This document shows, one piece after another, positions 35,022 through 44,076 of a stretch of 64,000 nt of DNA; within the stretch, counting starts at the first letter, position 1, and the number at the start of each line of letters is the position of its first letter. The stretch spans positions 1 to 64,000 of the forward strand of contig JAJVIM010000007.1 of assembly GCA_022071955.1 (NCBI GenBank), read 5' to 3'. Under the pieces are notes generated by a model that saw only the letters and a program-made list of their open reading frames with translations, searched no databases and was not told the DNA's origin. This DNA is from Anaerolineae bacterium (GTDB lineage Bacteria; Chloroflexota; Anaerolineae; 4572-78; J111). A program made the translations under genes and the position numbers.

Positions 35022-35621
35022 TCAGCCAATCAGCGTTATCAGCGGCGTTTGGCTCATCGACAACATGCTGTCGATGACATCCTGATTAAAAATGGCCCAA
35101 ACCGCCACCAAAATCAGCGCGCAAATAATCAACAGCAGCAAACAGCCGCAGCCGTACAGCGCGTACTGCATCATTTTATTGTTATCGGCGGCGGCGGGCG
35201 AGGCACTGGCTCGCGGCTCAACAACCGGGGCGGCTACCCGCGGCGACGGCGATTGATAGGCTTGCGGCGCGCCCATATAAGCACCGGCCATTTGGAACAC
35301 CAGCGCGGTTTGCCCAATCCCAACACTGTCGCCGGCGTTGAGGATTTGCGGCGAGGTAATCTGCACGCCGTTAACAAACGTGCCGTTGGTGCTGCCCATA
35401 TCTTCAATAATGTATTGGCCGGCCTGCCAGGAAATTCTGGCGTGGCGGCGCGAGGCTTCGGGGTCTTGCAATGAAATATCTAACCCTTCTTCGCGGCCAA
35501 TCACTACCTGATTGCCAACCAGCGGGAAGCTCATGCCGGCCTGTGGCCCCTGCCGGATAACCAGCGTGGCCGAAGGCCGCCCCTGCCCCATCATTGTTGG
35601 CTCATTATCATACATTGCCAT
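35022..35621 (-). CDS. FHA domain protein with C-terminal membrane helix
   Basis: 199 residues from the ATG at 35621 (GGAGG 5 nt upstream). The FHA domain (~15-110) reads LVIRQGPQAGMSFPLVGNQV, then VIGREEG (GR), SRRHARIS (SxxH) and DMGSTNGTFVNG (NG). It binds phosphothreonine peptides. A Pro/Ala linker and one membrane helix (YALYGCGCLLLLIICALILV) follow, leaving only ~25 residues outside. This places the FHA domain in the cytoplasm, consistent with Ser/Thr-kinase signalling at the membrane. It lies next to a second, larger FHA-TM gene with about 85 bp between. Confidence 0.88.
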   Translation of the reverse strand: MAMYDNEPTMMGQGRPSATLVIRQGPQAGMSFPLVGNQVVIGREEGLDISLQDPEASRRHARISWQAGQYIIEDMGSTNGTFVNGVQITSPQILNAGDSVGIGQTALVFQMAGAYMGAPQAYQSPSPRVAAPVVEPRASASPAAADNNKMMQYALYGCGCLLLLIICALILVAVWAIFNQDVIDSMLSMSQTPLITLIG

Positions 35622-35706
35622 AAGTCCTCCGGGAATAAATGCGCCTGCAAGCGCCATATTAAAGGCAGCACCATGTTATCAAATAGTCATTCACATGGCA
35701 ATTCTA

Positions 35707-37617
35707 TTACTTCCAGGTCAACCATTCTACCGTAATTGCACCGGTACTGTATTTGGGAAATCTCATTTTGCCAAAGCGACCTTCGGTGGTGATGTAACAG
35801 GCCGTGCGGCCATCGGTCAGTTCATTGGCCGGGTCTAAAATCACGTCACTGCCATCAAGGTTGATAAACCGGCTGTAGTCGGCCTTTTTACAATCTGCCA
35901 GCGACAGGCCATCCAGCGAATTCATAATGCTCTGCGGCGAGAGGGCCACGCCGGAGAGCGCTTCAAAAAAGCGGTTGTCGCCATCCTTGCGCCAGGTAAA
36001 ATCATCACCCGGCACATTGCCCCGGTCAAAGTCGATGGTGTCCCCCAGATTCAAATCGCGTTTGCCCGCCGAGGCAACCGGCTGGATCACCTCAACCGTC
36101 ACCCGCTCAATTTGTTCGGTGTTGTCCTGTTTAACCACTCGCAGGGTGAAGGTGGTAGTTTGCGCCGGGCATTCCGTGCGTTTATCGGTTCCGGCCACGC
36201 CCTGCTCCTGGTAGTACACCTCTTTAACGCCAACCACATTCCACGAGACCTCAACACACTGCCCGCCCTGAATACTGGTTGGGTTAACCTTAAAATCAAT
36301 CTGGCTGCTGGGTTTGGTGGCCGTTGGCGTGGGAGTAGGCGTAGAGGTGGGCGGCACCGGGCTGTTGGTAGGCGTTATCGTTGGTGTATCGGTGGGGGTG
36401 GCGGTAGGTGTGCCGGTGGGCGTTGGCGGCGCCGCAGCGATGGGCACAATTTGGGCGTTAATCACCGTTGAAAAGGCCGGGTCGGCGGTAATCCAGCCCA
36501 GGCCATTGGGCGCGGGGGCAAATTTAACCTGCCACCATTCGCCGTTGTCGCTTTTGCCGGTAATTTCGGTGCTGGCCCCGGCCGGCAGCAACCCGGCCAG
36601 ATCATAAAACATATCCGGCCCAATCCGCACGTTCAAATCGGTCAGGGCGGTCAGTTGCGGCGTCGATGGCACTGTGGGCGTGGGCATGGCCGGGGTAGCG
36701 GTTGGCGTGGCCGAAGGCGTGGCCGTGGTCACTGCCGTCACATTGATGGAGGCCGGCTGATTGACCCGGTTGTTAGTGTTGTAGGCTTTGATTTCTACGG
36801 TGTAGTTCCCCGGCGCGGTGGGCGTCCACGGGATCGACGCGGTCAGGGTTGATTGCCCCTGCGGCGCGGGGCTGCGCACTTCTTCTAATTTGGACCCGCT
36901 CACCCACAATTCCAGCCGCACAACGCCGGCCGGGTCAGAGGCGGTGGCCTGGATTACAGTAGCCTGCCCCACCTGCGCCTGGCTGCCGTTTACCGGAGTG
37001 GTGATCACTACCACCGGCACCGACGCCTGCGCACTGTTTTGGCCGGCAAACAGAAAATAAGCCGTTGCTGCGGCCAGCCCCAAAATCAGCAAAATAAGCA
37101 GCAGCACGCCGGCAATGGTCATCACACTCACCCCGCTGGACGAACTGGCCGCCGGTTTTGAGGGCGGCCGGGGCGGCGACGAGCGGGCCGGCCGCCGGGT
37201 AGGCGGTTCGCTGGCCGGCCGGGGCTTCGAGGCTTCGGCTTTGCGCATGGATATTTGGGTAATACTAACGGTTTGCGGCGCGGCAAAACCCTTTACTCCA
37301 AACACAGAAGAGCCAATGCTGATAATATCTGCCGGCTGCAAAATGTGCGGCCCGGCAATCAGTTTGCCGTTAACCAGCGTGCCGTTGGTGCTGCCCAGGT
37401 CTTCTAAAATCAGCCGGTCGCCCTGGCGGGACAACCTGGCGTGAAAGCGGGACACCTGAGTATCTTCCCAGAAAATATCGTTTTCCGGAGCGCGGCCAAA
37501 GGTGATGGACTCACCGCCAAAAAGATACCCTTTGCCGGCCAGCGGCCCGGCGTGAACAACCACCTGTAACTGGGGCAAAGATTCTGCCGGGAGTGCGTCA
37601 GAAAAGTTCTGAGCCAT
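35707..37617 (-). CDS. FHA-TM protein with extracellular Ig-like and SH3b domains
   Basis: 636 residues. FHA domain ~15-110 (ITFGRAPENDIFWEDTQVSR; FHARL; DLGSTNGTLVNG). A basic Pro-rich linker leads to one membrane helix (~165-192, IAGVLLLILLILGLAAATAY). Outside are an Ig-like module (PVVVITTPVNGSQAQVGQAT ... GNYTVEIKAYNT), a Thr-Pro linker, an SH3b domain (LTDLNVRIGPDMFYDLAGLL; WWQVKFAPAPNGLGWI), a second Thr-Pro linker, and another beta domain with paired cysteines (GGQCVEVSW; KRTECPAQTT). The design links phosphothreonine recognition inside to cell-wall or glycan contact outside. No kinase gene is adjacent. Confidence 0.87.
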   Translation of the reverse strand: MAQNFSDALPAESLPQLQVVVHAGPLAGKGYLFGGESITFGRAPENDIFWEDTQVSRFHARLSRQGDRLILEDLGSTNGTLVNGKLIAGPHILQPADIISIGSSVFGVKGFAAPQTVSITQISMRKAEASKPRPASEPPTRRPARSSPPRPPSKPAASSSSGVSVMTIAGVLLLILLILGLAAATAYFLFAGQNSAQASVPVVVITTPVNGSQAQVGQATVIQATASDPAGVVRLELWVSGSKLEEVRSPAPQGQSTLTASIPWTPTAPGNYTVEIKAYNTNNRVNQPASINVTAVTTATPSATPTATPAMPTPTVPSTPQLTALTDLNVRIGPDMFYDLAGLLPAGASTEITGKSDNGEWWQVKFAPAPNGLGWITADPAFSTVINAQIVPIAAAPPTPTGTPTATPTDTPTITPTNSPVPPTSTPTPTPTATKPSSQIDFKVNPTSIQGGQCVEVSWNVVGVKEVYYQEQGVAGTDKRTECPAQTTTFTLRVVKQDNTEQIERVTVEVIQPVASAGKRDLNLGDTIDFDRGNVPGDDFTWRKDGDNRFFEALSGVALSPQSIMNSLDGLSLADCKKADYSRFINLDGSDVILDPANELTDGRTACYITTEGRFGKMRFPKYSTGAITVEWLTWK

Positions 37618-37767
37618 CGATAGTACCCCTCTCTTCTCAAGCCGATGATGATTACATTGTATTGCATCTGTTAGTTGATGGGCAAATCAATTAGTAAGAC
37701 GTTTTTTACGGTTGAATGTTCCCGCTAATCGTGATACATTTAAGCCAACCTATCATGCTTACCCACA

Positions 37768-37868
37768 TGTCATTCCGAGGAGCGGAGCGACGAGGAATCT
37801 CCGCAAACTTTAGCAGTTTATCGCCAGATTGGAGATTCTTCACTCCCTTCGGTCGTTCAGAATGAAAT
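37768..37868. repeat. Palindromic intergenic repeat (TGTCATTCCGAGGAGCGGAG type)
   Basis: The left end GTCATTCCGAGGAGCGGAGC, with GAATCTCC inside, is an imperfect inverted copy of the right end (GGAGATTCTTC ... TTCAGAATGA). Its ends match the element at 52240-52331, giving two copies of one family in the window. Confidence 0.75.
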
Positions 37869-37922
37869 ACATGTCGCTTATGAAACATCAACCGACTAAC
37901 TTTTAGTGCAGGAGGCAAACTA

Positions 37923-38759
37923 ATGAACGCTCGTCAACTACTGGTTGCGGCCGGGCTATCTACCGCATTAACGCTGGCAATTTTGGCCGGTTTATTTTGG
38001 GTTACCGGCCGCGCCGAGGCCGCTCAACCGGTGACCCAGGGTATAAATTATACCAGCGTTTCGGCGATGGCCTTTGTGCCGGTGCAGCAAAACTCAACCT
38101 TTTTTAAGGATACCCAGCGAGAACTACTCACTCTAACCGGCCCCAACCGTATTTTTACGTATGACCGCAACGTGTTTGTGGCCGCGCTCAACCTGCCCGA
38201 TCAAAGCCAGTTGCAGGCGCTCACCATTTTTGGCGAGGATTACGACCCGCAGGGCGAAGTGCGGGTGCGCCTGAAACGCTGCGATCACGGCCAGGCCCGC
38301 TGCCTTAACCTGGCCGAATCGACGAGTACGGCCAGCTTTTCCGGCGGCGCGTTTGAAACCACCCGCACCGTTATTCAGCAGCAGGAAATTGTAAACAACG
38401 CCTACTACGGCTACTTTTTAGAGCTTGAACTGACCGCTCTGGGCAACAGCGGCCTGCGTTCGGTGCGGCTGGAAATAACGCCCAAAGGCGAAACCGCGCC
38501 CTCGACCCAGCAAACGTGGGCGCTTGAGGGCAGCGTTACCAGTTTTCCCCTGCCCAATACGTGGCTGGCCCAGGTAAGAATTTGCACCAATGATTTGAGC
38601 TACCTGGATAACACCACTCACTACCCGTTTGTCGTCGTTGATGGCCGCTCGGTGTCGCTATCGTCCAATTCTTGCATTACGGTTTGGGGCCGCGATATTA
38701 CCATTCAGCGGCGGCCCAACACCGGCCCATCGAGCGGCACCTATCAAATTGTTAATTGA
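37923..38759 (+). CDS. Secreted protein of unknown function
   Basis: 278 residues. A signal peptide (QLLVAAGLSTALTLAILAGL) ends near GRAEA/AQPV, a plausible signal peptidase I site. The mature part is beta-rich with cysteine pairs (KRCDHGQARC; RICTNDL; SNSCITVWG). I do not recognise a family. AGGAGG lies 9 nt before the ATG, and a strong terminator follows. It sits divergently from the FHA gene and convergently with the LysM gene, between two surface-protein groups, so an envelope role is likely but unproven. Confidence 0.75.
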   Translation: MNARQLLVAAGLSTALTLAILAGLFWVTGRAEAAQPVTQGINYTSVSAMAFVPVQQNSTFFKDTQRELLTLTGPNRIFTYDRNVFVAALNLPDQSQLQALTIFGEDYDPQGEVRVRLKRCDHGQARCLNLAESTSTASFSGGAFETTRTVIQQQEIVNNAYYGYFLELELTALGNSGLRSVRLEITPKGETAPSTQQTWALEGSVTSFPLPNTWLAQVRICTNDLSYLDNTTHYPFVVVDGRSVSLSSNSCITVWGRDITIQRRPNTGPSSGTYQIVN

Positions 38760-38790
38760 TGGCGCATCTGCGGCCAATCGTAACCAAAAA

Positions 38791-38823
38791 GCGCATCGTC
38801 AAACCCGCGACGATGCGCCTTTT
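38791..38823. terminator. Terminator after the secreted-protein gene
   Basis: GCGCATCGTC and GACGATGCGC form a perfect 10-bp stem followed by CTTTTT. An A-run precedes it, so it can also end the convergent LysM transcript. Confidence 0.88.
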
Positions 38824-38843
38824 TATGGTCAGTAACAAGCGGA

Positions 38844-41800
38844 CTATTGGCCGGAGTCGTCCGGGATCTCTTGCGGCAGGGTAACCGGCAGGGTGCTGGT
38901 TGGCTGCGGCGCCGGGCCGCCAAATAAAGACGGGGTGCTGCCTTTGCTGAAATCGTTACAGCTCAGAGAACTGGTAGGGCTGGAACCCACCTGCTTACCA
39001 TTACGATACGCGGTTAAAGCAAAAAGCACTTTATAGTCTCCGCCATCGGCCGGGCATAACCCCCACAGCACATTTCTAATGGTCGCGTAACCGGCATTCT
39101 GTCCCTGCCACGGCAGCCGAACCAGAGTATCTTCGCCGCGTCTAACCAGTTGCCCACCGGCCGAAATTCCCGGAACAAGTACGGCGCTATCCCTGGGGGT
39201 TAGTTTGGGAATTTCAGCATCGCCTCTAACGCCCTCTGCCACCCCCTCGCTGGGGGGGACTATCCCGTAAATTGACGGCATCTGATTGCCGGTAACCTGG
39301 GCAAAACCGGTGCTTTGAGAACAGGCCAGCGGTTTGGCCCAATCCCACAGGCTTTGCTCGGTTAGGCCAAACAAGCAGGAGGTGCTGCTGGTTTTGGCGT
39401 AAGTTTGGGCCACCAACTCAAACTGATTAACATTTTTGTCGGCGTGCTTCCAGTCAACCCGGATTTCTGAAATATCGGCGGTTTGCTGCACCGACATAAT
39501 AAATGTTTGGGTGTCATCTTCGCGGGGGACAACTTCCACGTAAACTATGGCCGAAACTGTACAGGCTCCGTTATCGGCGTACAGGGTAACAATGTAGCGG
39601 CCCAGCCGGTTAGGGATAAACGGTTTCCGGTCCGACGGATCGCCGGTAGACAGGGTTTCGGTTTCGCCGGTGGGGCTTTCAACAACAATATCCACATTGG
39701 TGGCGTTGATAACGTTCCAATCCAGCGTAACCTGATCACCTTGCTGGGCCTCAACTGAAATTGGGTTGATCGGCCGGTAGACGTTGCCCACGCCCAAAAT
39801 CTCAAACTTGTTGATGGTAGGCGCGCCGTAAATACCAAACTCACACTGGCGCACCACATCCAGGGTAACACCCATAATCGGTCCAAAGTAAACGCCCTGC
39901 GGGTTGCGCATGCGCCAGTAACTCTGATGAATGCCGGGTGTGACCGGCGCTTGCAGCAATACTTCTACATTGGCCACCTGGTTGGGTTTGCCTTGGGGCA
40001 CAATCAGCCGGTTGCCATCGACGACAATGTTGCGCCGGCCCGGTTCGCTGGGCCAGGTATTTTCAAAGGAAACCCCGCCGGAACCCATTGAACGGCCGCC
40101 GTAAAAGGCCAGCTCGTAGCCGGGGCCCCAGGTGCAGGTGCCGGTATTTTGCAGCCGCCAGGCGCGGAATATGGTTGAGCCGCCCACGGTTTTGGCCGGA
40201 ATTTCATCCGGCTCTTTAATTTCGATGCGCTGGCCGGTATTGGGGGTGTACACACCCAACAAATCGGCGGCATCACAAACCGGCGGGCGCAGTTCGGGGA
40301 GCTGATCCTGGGTGGGGCCGGGCGGCACACCGGGCGCGGGCGGCGGCGGGTCAAAGTAGCGGGTAGGGGTGGGGGTTGGTTCGATGGTGGCCGTAGGGGT
40401 GGGCGGAATAATCAGTGTCGCCTGTGGGACAACCTGAGCTATTTTCCCTTCGGCACTGATCACCAGAATTTGCTTTTCTACCGGCTGCTGGCATTCGCCG
40501 CCGCTGGGGTAGGCCCGCATTGAAATCTGGTATGAGCCAATCTCTTGCAGCGGCACCGACAGCCGGTCGCCGCCGTTATTGAAGGTGTAGGTTGTCGGCT
40601 GGCCGCCGCTGGGGCCGGTAACATCAAACTCAACCGTACGGGTGCCGTCAACCTCCCAATCTACAAGCAGGGTGTCGCCCAAACTCAGGCTGATGGGCTT
40701 AGCCGGCGCATTGGTCGCCCGCGAAACAGCGCCGTCTTCTACCCCAACCACGCGCAGGGTGCGGATTACCGGCGCGCCGGGTGCGTTAAACGCCGAACAG
40801 GCTGCCAGCGTTTGAACAGGCGGCTCGGGGGTTGCGGTTGCGCCGGGGGGCGGCTGAAAGGCTTCGCCGCCGCCGGGCATCAACTGAAGCTGGCCGCTAT
40901 TGCCCACCTGCTGCTGCGGCCGCTGAATGGCCGGGTTAGCGGCCACCCGAACGGTAACTGTCGATTGGGCAATTGGCGTATTTTTGGTATTCACCGACAC
41001 CACTCTGAGCGTGTAGTTGCCCTCGGCAACCGGCAACCACGATTGCATCATAACGCCGTCAACGGGGATGTCGGCCCGCATCAGTTTTTCTGCGCCGGGC
41101 TGGCCCTGGGGCGCAACATACAGCTCGGCCCGGGAAATATCGTCGCCGGAATGCTGCGACAGCACCTGAATGGGACTACCCAGCAGCACGTTAGCCCCAT
41201 CGGCCGGGGCGTTGATCTGTATTTTCTCCTGCTGGCCGGGGATAAACTGGGGGGCGCCTATTGGCCAAAAGCGGTACAACAACGCGCCAACCAGCACCAG
41301 CGCCAGCAGAGCAACCAACCCCACCAACAGCGGCAGCAGCAGCCGCGAACGGCCGGTTACCGGCAGCACATAAAACACCCGATCACTTGTATGCGTTACA
41401 TTGTCCACTGAAACACCGTATTCTTCTGCCAGGAGGCTGGCGGTGTCGCCCGGCGCGGCCTGCTTAACGACCGGCATGGTTAAAATTTGGCCCGCCTGCG
41501 GCAGATCAGTATGGTTAGCTTGCATAATATCACTGGGGTCAACGCCGTACTTTTCCGCGAGGCTGGTCAGGGTTTCGCCGGGCTGCACCAGGTGCTGTGG
41601 AAAGCGGGTGGCGTCTGGCTTGATCAGCACTCCGTCATCCTGGGGAATGATATGATCGGCCGGTACGCCGTAACGCCGCCCCACCGCACTGGTGCTGTCG
41701 TTCATTTTGATGATGTATTTAATGGGCAAGACCAAAACCTGGCCGGGTTTCAGCGGCCCGGCCCCGTTGGCTTCTATAATCAGCCGGGTTTCAACGCTGT

Positions 41801-42617
41801 ATTTTTGGGCAATGTCGGCCAGAGTTTCGCCGGATTGAACTACGTGTTCAATAAAGCGAGGCGGCGGCAGGACCACGTTATCGGTTTCCAGCACGTGATC
41901 TTCCGGCACTTCGTACAACTTGGCCAAACTGGCCGGCGAACCGCCCAGTTCCGGCGAATATTGCAGCGGCAGGCCAATAATTTGCCCGATATGCGGCGTT
42001 TCAATGTTGTTGGCCAGCAAAATATGTTTGGCCAGCACATTATATTTACCGGCAATGCTGTTAATTGTTTCGCCGGGCTGCACCAGATGTTTGGGGAATA
42101 CGGCTCCGGTTTGCGGCGGAATAACAACGGCGTAGTTTGAAATAGGCACAACTTTGTTGGGCTGCACGCCGTACAAACTGGCTACTTTTTCCGTTGGCTC
42201 GTCTAACTTGATGTTGTGCTTGATGGGAATTTTGAGGATTTGGCCCGGCCGCGGCGACTCGGTGTCGTTGGCTTCGGCAATGTACTGGCTGCTCAGGCCA
42301 AACTTGTGGGCCACGGCTCCCAACGTTTCATTAGCCTGCATCACATATTCGGGAAACACAACCGGCGGCCGCACAATAAATCGCTGTTCGCTGCCAATAA
42401 CAACGTTAGCCGGGGCAACGTTGTATTCTTTGGCTACGTCTTCTGGCTTTTCAACAGGCGTGGCATTGTGCTTGGCCGGAATGGTTAGCACCTGGCCTTC
42501 TTCGGCCGAGTCAACGCTGTTTGCCTTCTCAATGTAGCCCACAGGAACGCCGTATCGTTTGGCAATATCCGCCAGCGACTCGCCAGGCTTTACAGTATGT
42601 GTCCTAAAATTAGCCAT
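38844..42617 (-). CDS. LysM-array, transmembrane, NBR1-Ig protein
   Basis: 1257 residues. Residues ~1-425 contain five canonical LysM motifs (THTVKPGESLADIAKRYG; YVMQANETLGAVAHKFG; HLVQPGETINSIAGKYN; HVVQSGETLADIAQKYS; HLVQPGETLTSLAEKYG), each followed by a degenerate half such as LDEPTEKVASLYG. One membrane helix follows (~430-455, LLLPLLVGLVALLALVLVGA). Beyond it are an Ig-like module (GNYTLRVVSVNTKN), Pro/Thr linkers, an NBR1-type Ig domain (~815-950, WRLQNTGTCTWGPGYELAFY; YWRMRNPQGVYFGP) and further beta domains. There is no signal peptide before the LysM array. Its topology is therefore puzzling, because LysM normally binds peptidoglycan outside. Confidence 0.87.
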   Translation of the reverse strand: MANFRTHTVKPGESLADIAKRYGVPVGYIEKANSVDSAEEGQVLTIPAKHNATPVEKPEDVAKEYNVAPANVVIGSEQRFIVRPPVVFPEYVMQANETLGAVAHKFGLSSQYIAEANDTESPRPGQILKIPIKHNIKLDEPTEKVASLYGVQPNKVVPISNYAVVIPPQTGAVFPKHLVQPGETINSIAGKYNVLAKHILLANNIETPHIGQIIGLPLQYSPELGGSPASLAKLYEVPEDHVLETDNVVLPPPRFIEHVVQSGETLADIAQKYSVETRLIIEANGAGPLKPGQVLVLPIKYIIKMNDSTSAVGRRYGVPADHIIPQDDGVLIKPDATRFPQHLVQPGETLTSLAEKYGVDPSDIMQANHTDLPQAGQILTMPVVKQAAPGDTASLLAEEYGVSVDNVTHTSDRVFYVLPVTGRSRLLLPLLVGLVALLALVLVGALLYRFWPIGAPQFIPGQQEKIQINAPADGANVLLGSPIQVLSQHSGDDISRAELYVAPQGQPGAEKLMRADIPVDGVMMQSWLPVAEGNYTLRVVSVNTKNTPIAQSTVTVRVAANPAIQRPQQQVGNSGQLQLMPGGGEAFQPPPGATATPEPPVQTLAACSAFNAPGAPVIRTLRVVGVEDGAVSRATNAPAKPISLSLGDTLLVDWEVDGTRTVEFDVTGPSGGQPTTYTFNNGGDRLSVPLQEIGSYQISMRAYPSGGECQQPVEKQILVISAEGKIAQVVPQATLIIPPTPTATIEPTPTPTRYFDPPPPAPGVPPGPTQDQLPELRPPVCDAADLLGVYTPNTGQRIEIKEPDEIPAKTVGGSTIFRAWRLQNTGTCTWGPGYELAFYGGRSMGSGGVSFENTWPSEPGRRNIVVDGNRLIVPQGKPNQVANVEVLLQAPVTPGIHQSYWRMRNPQGVYFGPIMGVTLDVVRQCEFGIYGAPTINKFEILGVGNVYRPINPISVEAQQGDQVTLDWNVINATNVDIVVESPTGETETLSTGDPSDRKPFIPNRLGRYIVTLYADNGACTVSAIVYVEVVPREDDTQTFIMSVQQTADISEIRVDWKHADKNVNQFELVAQTYAKTSSTSCLFGLTEQSLWDWAKPLACSQSTGFAQVTGNQMPSIYGIVPPSEGVAEGVRGDAEIPKLTPRDSAVLVPGISAGGQLVRRGEDTLVRLPWQGQNAGYATIRNVLWGLCPADGGDYKVLFALTAYRNGKQVGSSPTSSLSCNDFSKGSTPSLFGGPAPQPTSTLPVTLPQEIPDDSGQ

Positions 42618-42653
42618 TGCCCAACCTCTGTAAAAAGAAGCTCACTGAAAAAT

Positions 42654-43100
42654 CTACTGCACCGCAAAGCGAATATACTCAGACTCACTCTTTTCGCCAC
42701 GGGTGTTGTAACCTACCACCTTGATAACATATTCACCACGCCAAACGGGGATAAATGTTTGATTCGCGGTGAACGTAGTTTGCTCAAATGGCACAAATTG
42801 TGTATCTATCAATAAATCAACTTTTTGAGTGCTCGTAGCGTTGTCCTGAACCGGCATCTCAACCGCGTACAGCTCAACGTGAGAGAGATGATTTTGGGGG
42901 TCTCTGGTGCGAGATTTAACCGTAACGGGCCGGCTGGCCGGCAAAGGGCCATCGGGCGCGCGCACCAGCATCCATGTCTGCAACCCCATATCGGTCTGGC
43001 TGCTGCCAAAGCTGGAACAGGCTGTGGCCAGCCCCATGCTGAGCAGCAGCAATAGGATAAAACCGGCTAAAATTACTCGGGCATATTTCTTTAACGGCAT
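42654..43100 (-). CDS. Lipoprotein with Ig-like module
   Basis: About 148 residues from the ATG at 43100 (GGAG about 11 nt upstream). A signal peptide (YARVILAGFILLLLLSMGLA) ends in LATAC, a near-lipobox, giving a lipid-modified cysteine (approximate match, since -3 is Ala). The mature part has the module found in its two neighbours: LSHVELYAVEMP, FIPVWRGEYVIKVVGYNTRG. It lies 36 bp upstream of the LysM gene on the same strand and is probably in the same operon. Confidence 0.78.
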   Translation of the reverse strand: MPLKKYARVILAGFILLLLLSMGLATACSSFGSSQTDMGLQTWMLVRAPDGPLPASRPVTVKSRTRDPQNHLSHVELYAVEMPVQDNATSTQKVDLLIDTQFVPFEQTTFTANQTFIPVWRGEYVIKVVGYNTRGEKSESEYIRFAVQ

Positions 43101-43108
43101 TTTGGGCT

Positions 43109-43218
43109 GCGCTCCTGTGTAAATAGCGCCGCAGGCCGGGGGGTGGGTGAGCGGTAGCTCCCTCACTATTTTTTAGTCTCGATGCTGAACCCCGGTTCGG
43201 TCGCGCTCCTGTGTAAAT
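43109..43218 (-). repeat. Duplicated 16-bp leader segment
   Basis: GCGCTCCTGTGTAAAT occurs at 43109-43124 and again at 43203-43218. The first copy (complement ATTTACACAGGAGCGC) supplies the GGAG ribosome-binding site of the lipoprotein gene. The second copy is a relic of local duplication or an alternative leader. Confidence 0.7.
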
Positions 43219-43455
43219 TCAAAAATGGCAGCAATATGTCAAGGTAATATGTAAAGTCAATTATACCATAACAGGAATAATTGTGGTAGTCAACTCTTAT
43301 GTTTTCAAATGCGTCGCGCCCGGCGATGAGGCGTTGGTTCAACCGTTGGCAAACCGTTGGAAATATAACCGTATCCACTCACGTTTCTCTAACCAACCTG
43401 TGTTACCCTATTGGGGTATCCTGAGCCAAAGGTTTTTGAAACGGCGGCGTATAAT

Positions 43456-44076
43456 ATGATGCAAAATACAACACCACCTGAGCAGGGTGAGGCCGAGCTG
43501 GCGCTGGTAGAACGCTGGCAAAACGATGACTCATCGGCTTTTGACCAGCTTTACACCCGCCACGCCCACACCATTTACCGGTTGGGCTGGGCAATGCTCC
43601 AGCAGAAGCAGGCGGCCGAAGACGTGGTGCAGGAAACCTTTTTGCGCGCCTACAAAGCTCGCAAACGGTTTGACCCGTCCCGGGCCAGCTTTGGCACGTG
43701 GTTGTATCAAATTGCACTCAACTACTGTCGCAGCCATCTGCGCCGAAAACGGCTAACCACTATTCCGTGGCTGCGGCCTACCGGCGAAGGGCCGGATTTG
43801 CCAGACTCGCGCCTGGGACCAGAATCCTGCGCCCTGCACGGCGAGTATCGCCGGCTGCTGTGGGAATCGGTGCAAAAGTTGAGTGCCCCGCTCAAAGAAG
43901 TTGTAACGTTGCATTATTATATGGAAATGCCGGCAGTAGACATTGCGGTTATGCTCAATTGTCCGGAGGGCACTATTTATTCCCGGCTGCACAATGCCCG
44001 CCGTCGATTGGCAGAAACGCTGGCCGCGCAAGGTGTTACTGCATCAGAAATCCTTGAGGCTCAGAATGCGCACTAA
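43456..44076 (+). CDS. ECF-type RNA polymerase sigma factor
   Basis: About 206 residues from the ATG at 43456. Sigma-70 region 2 is FDQLYTRHAHTIYRLGWAML, AAEDVVQETFLRAYKARKRF and FGTWLYQIALNYCRSHLRRK. Region 4 is APLKEVVTLHYYMEMPAVDI and NCPEGTIYSRLHNARRRLAE. It recruits RNA polymerase to a specialised promoter set. The next gene, an anti-sigma factor, overlaps by 11 nt, a standard regulated pair. Upstream TATAAT lies immediately before the ATG, but I could not place a good -35. Start is moderately certain. Confidence 0.92.
   Translation: MMQNTTPPEQGEAELALVERWQNDDSSAFDQLYTRHAHTIYRLGWAMLQQKQAAEDVVQETFLRAYKARKRFDPSRASFGTWLYQIALNYCRSHLRRKRLTTIPWLRPTGEGPDLPDSRLGPESCALHGEYRRLLWESVQKLSAPLKEVVTLHYYMEMPAVDIAVMLNCPEGTIYSRLHNARRRLAETLAAQGVTASEILEAQNAH

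Noticed and set aside
43430-43456. Leaderless promoter TATAAT directly before the ECF ATG
   Set aside because: TATAAT ends at the start codon and no suitable -35 lies 17 bp upstream (CAAAGG). TTGAAA is only 8 bp away. It is probably chance.
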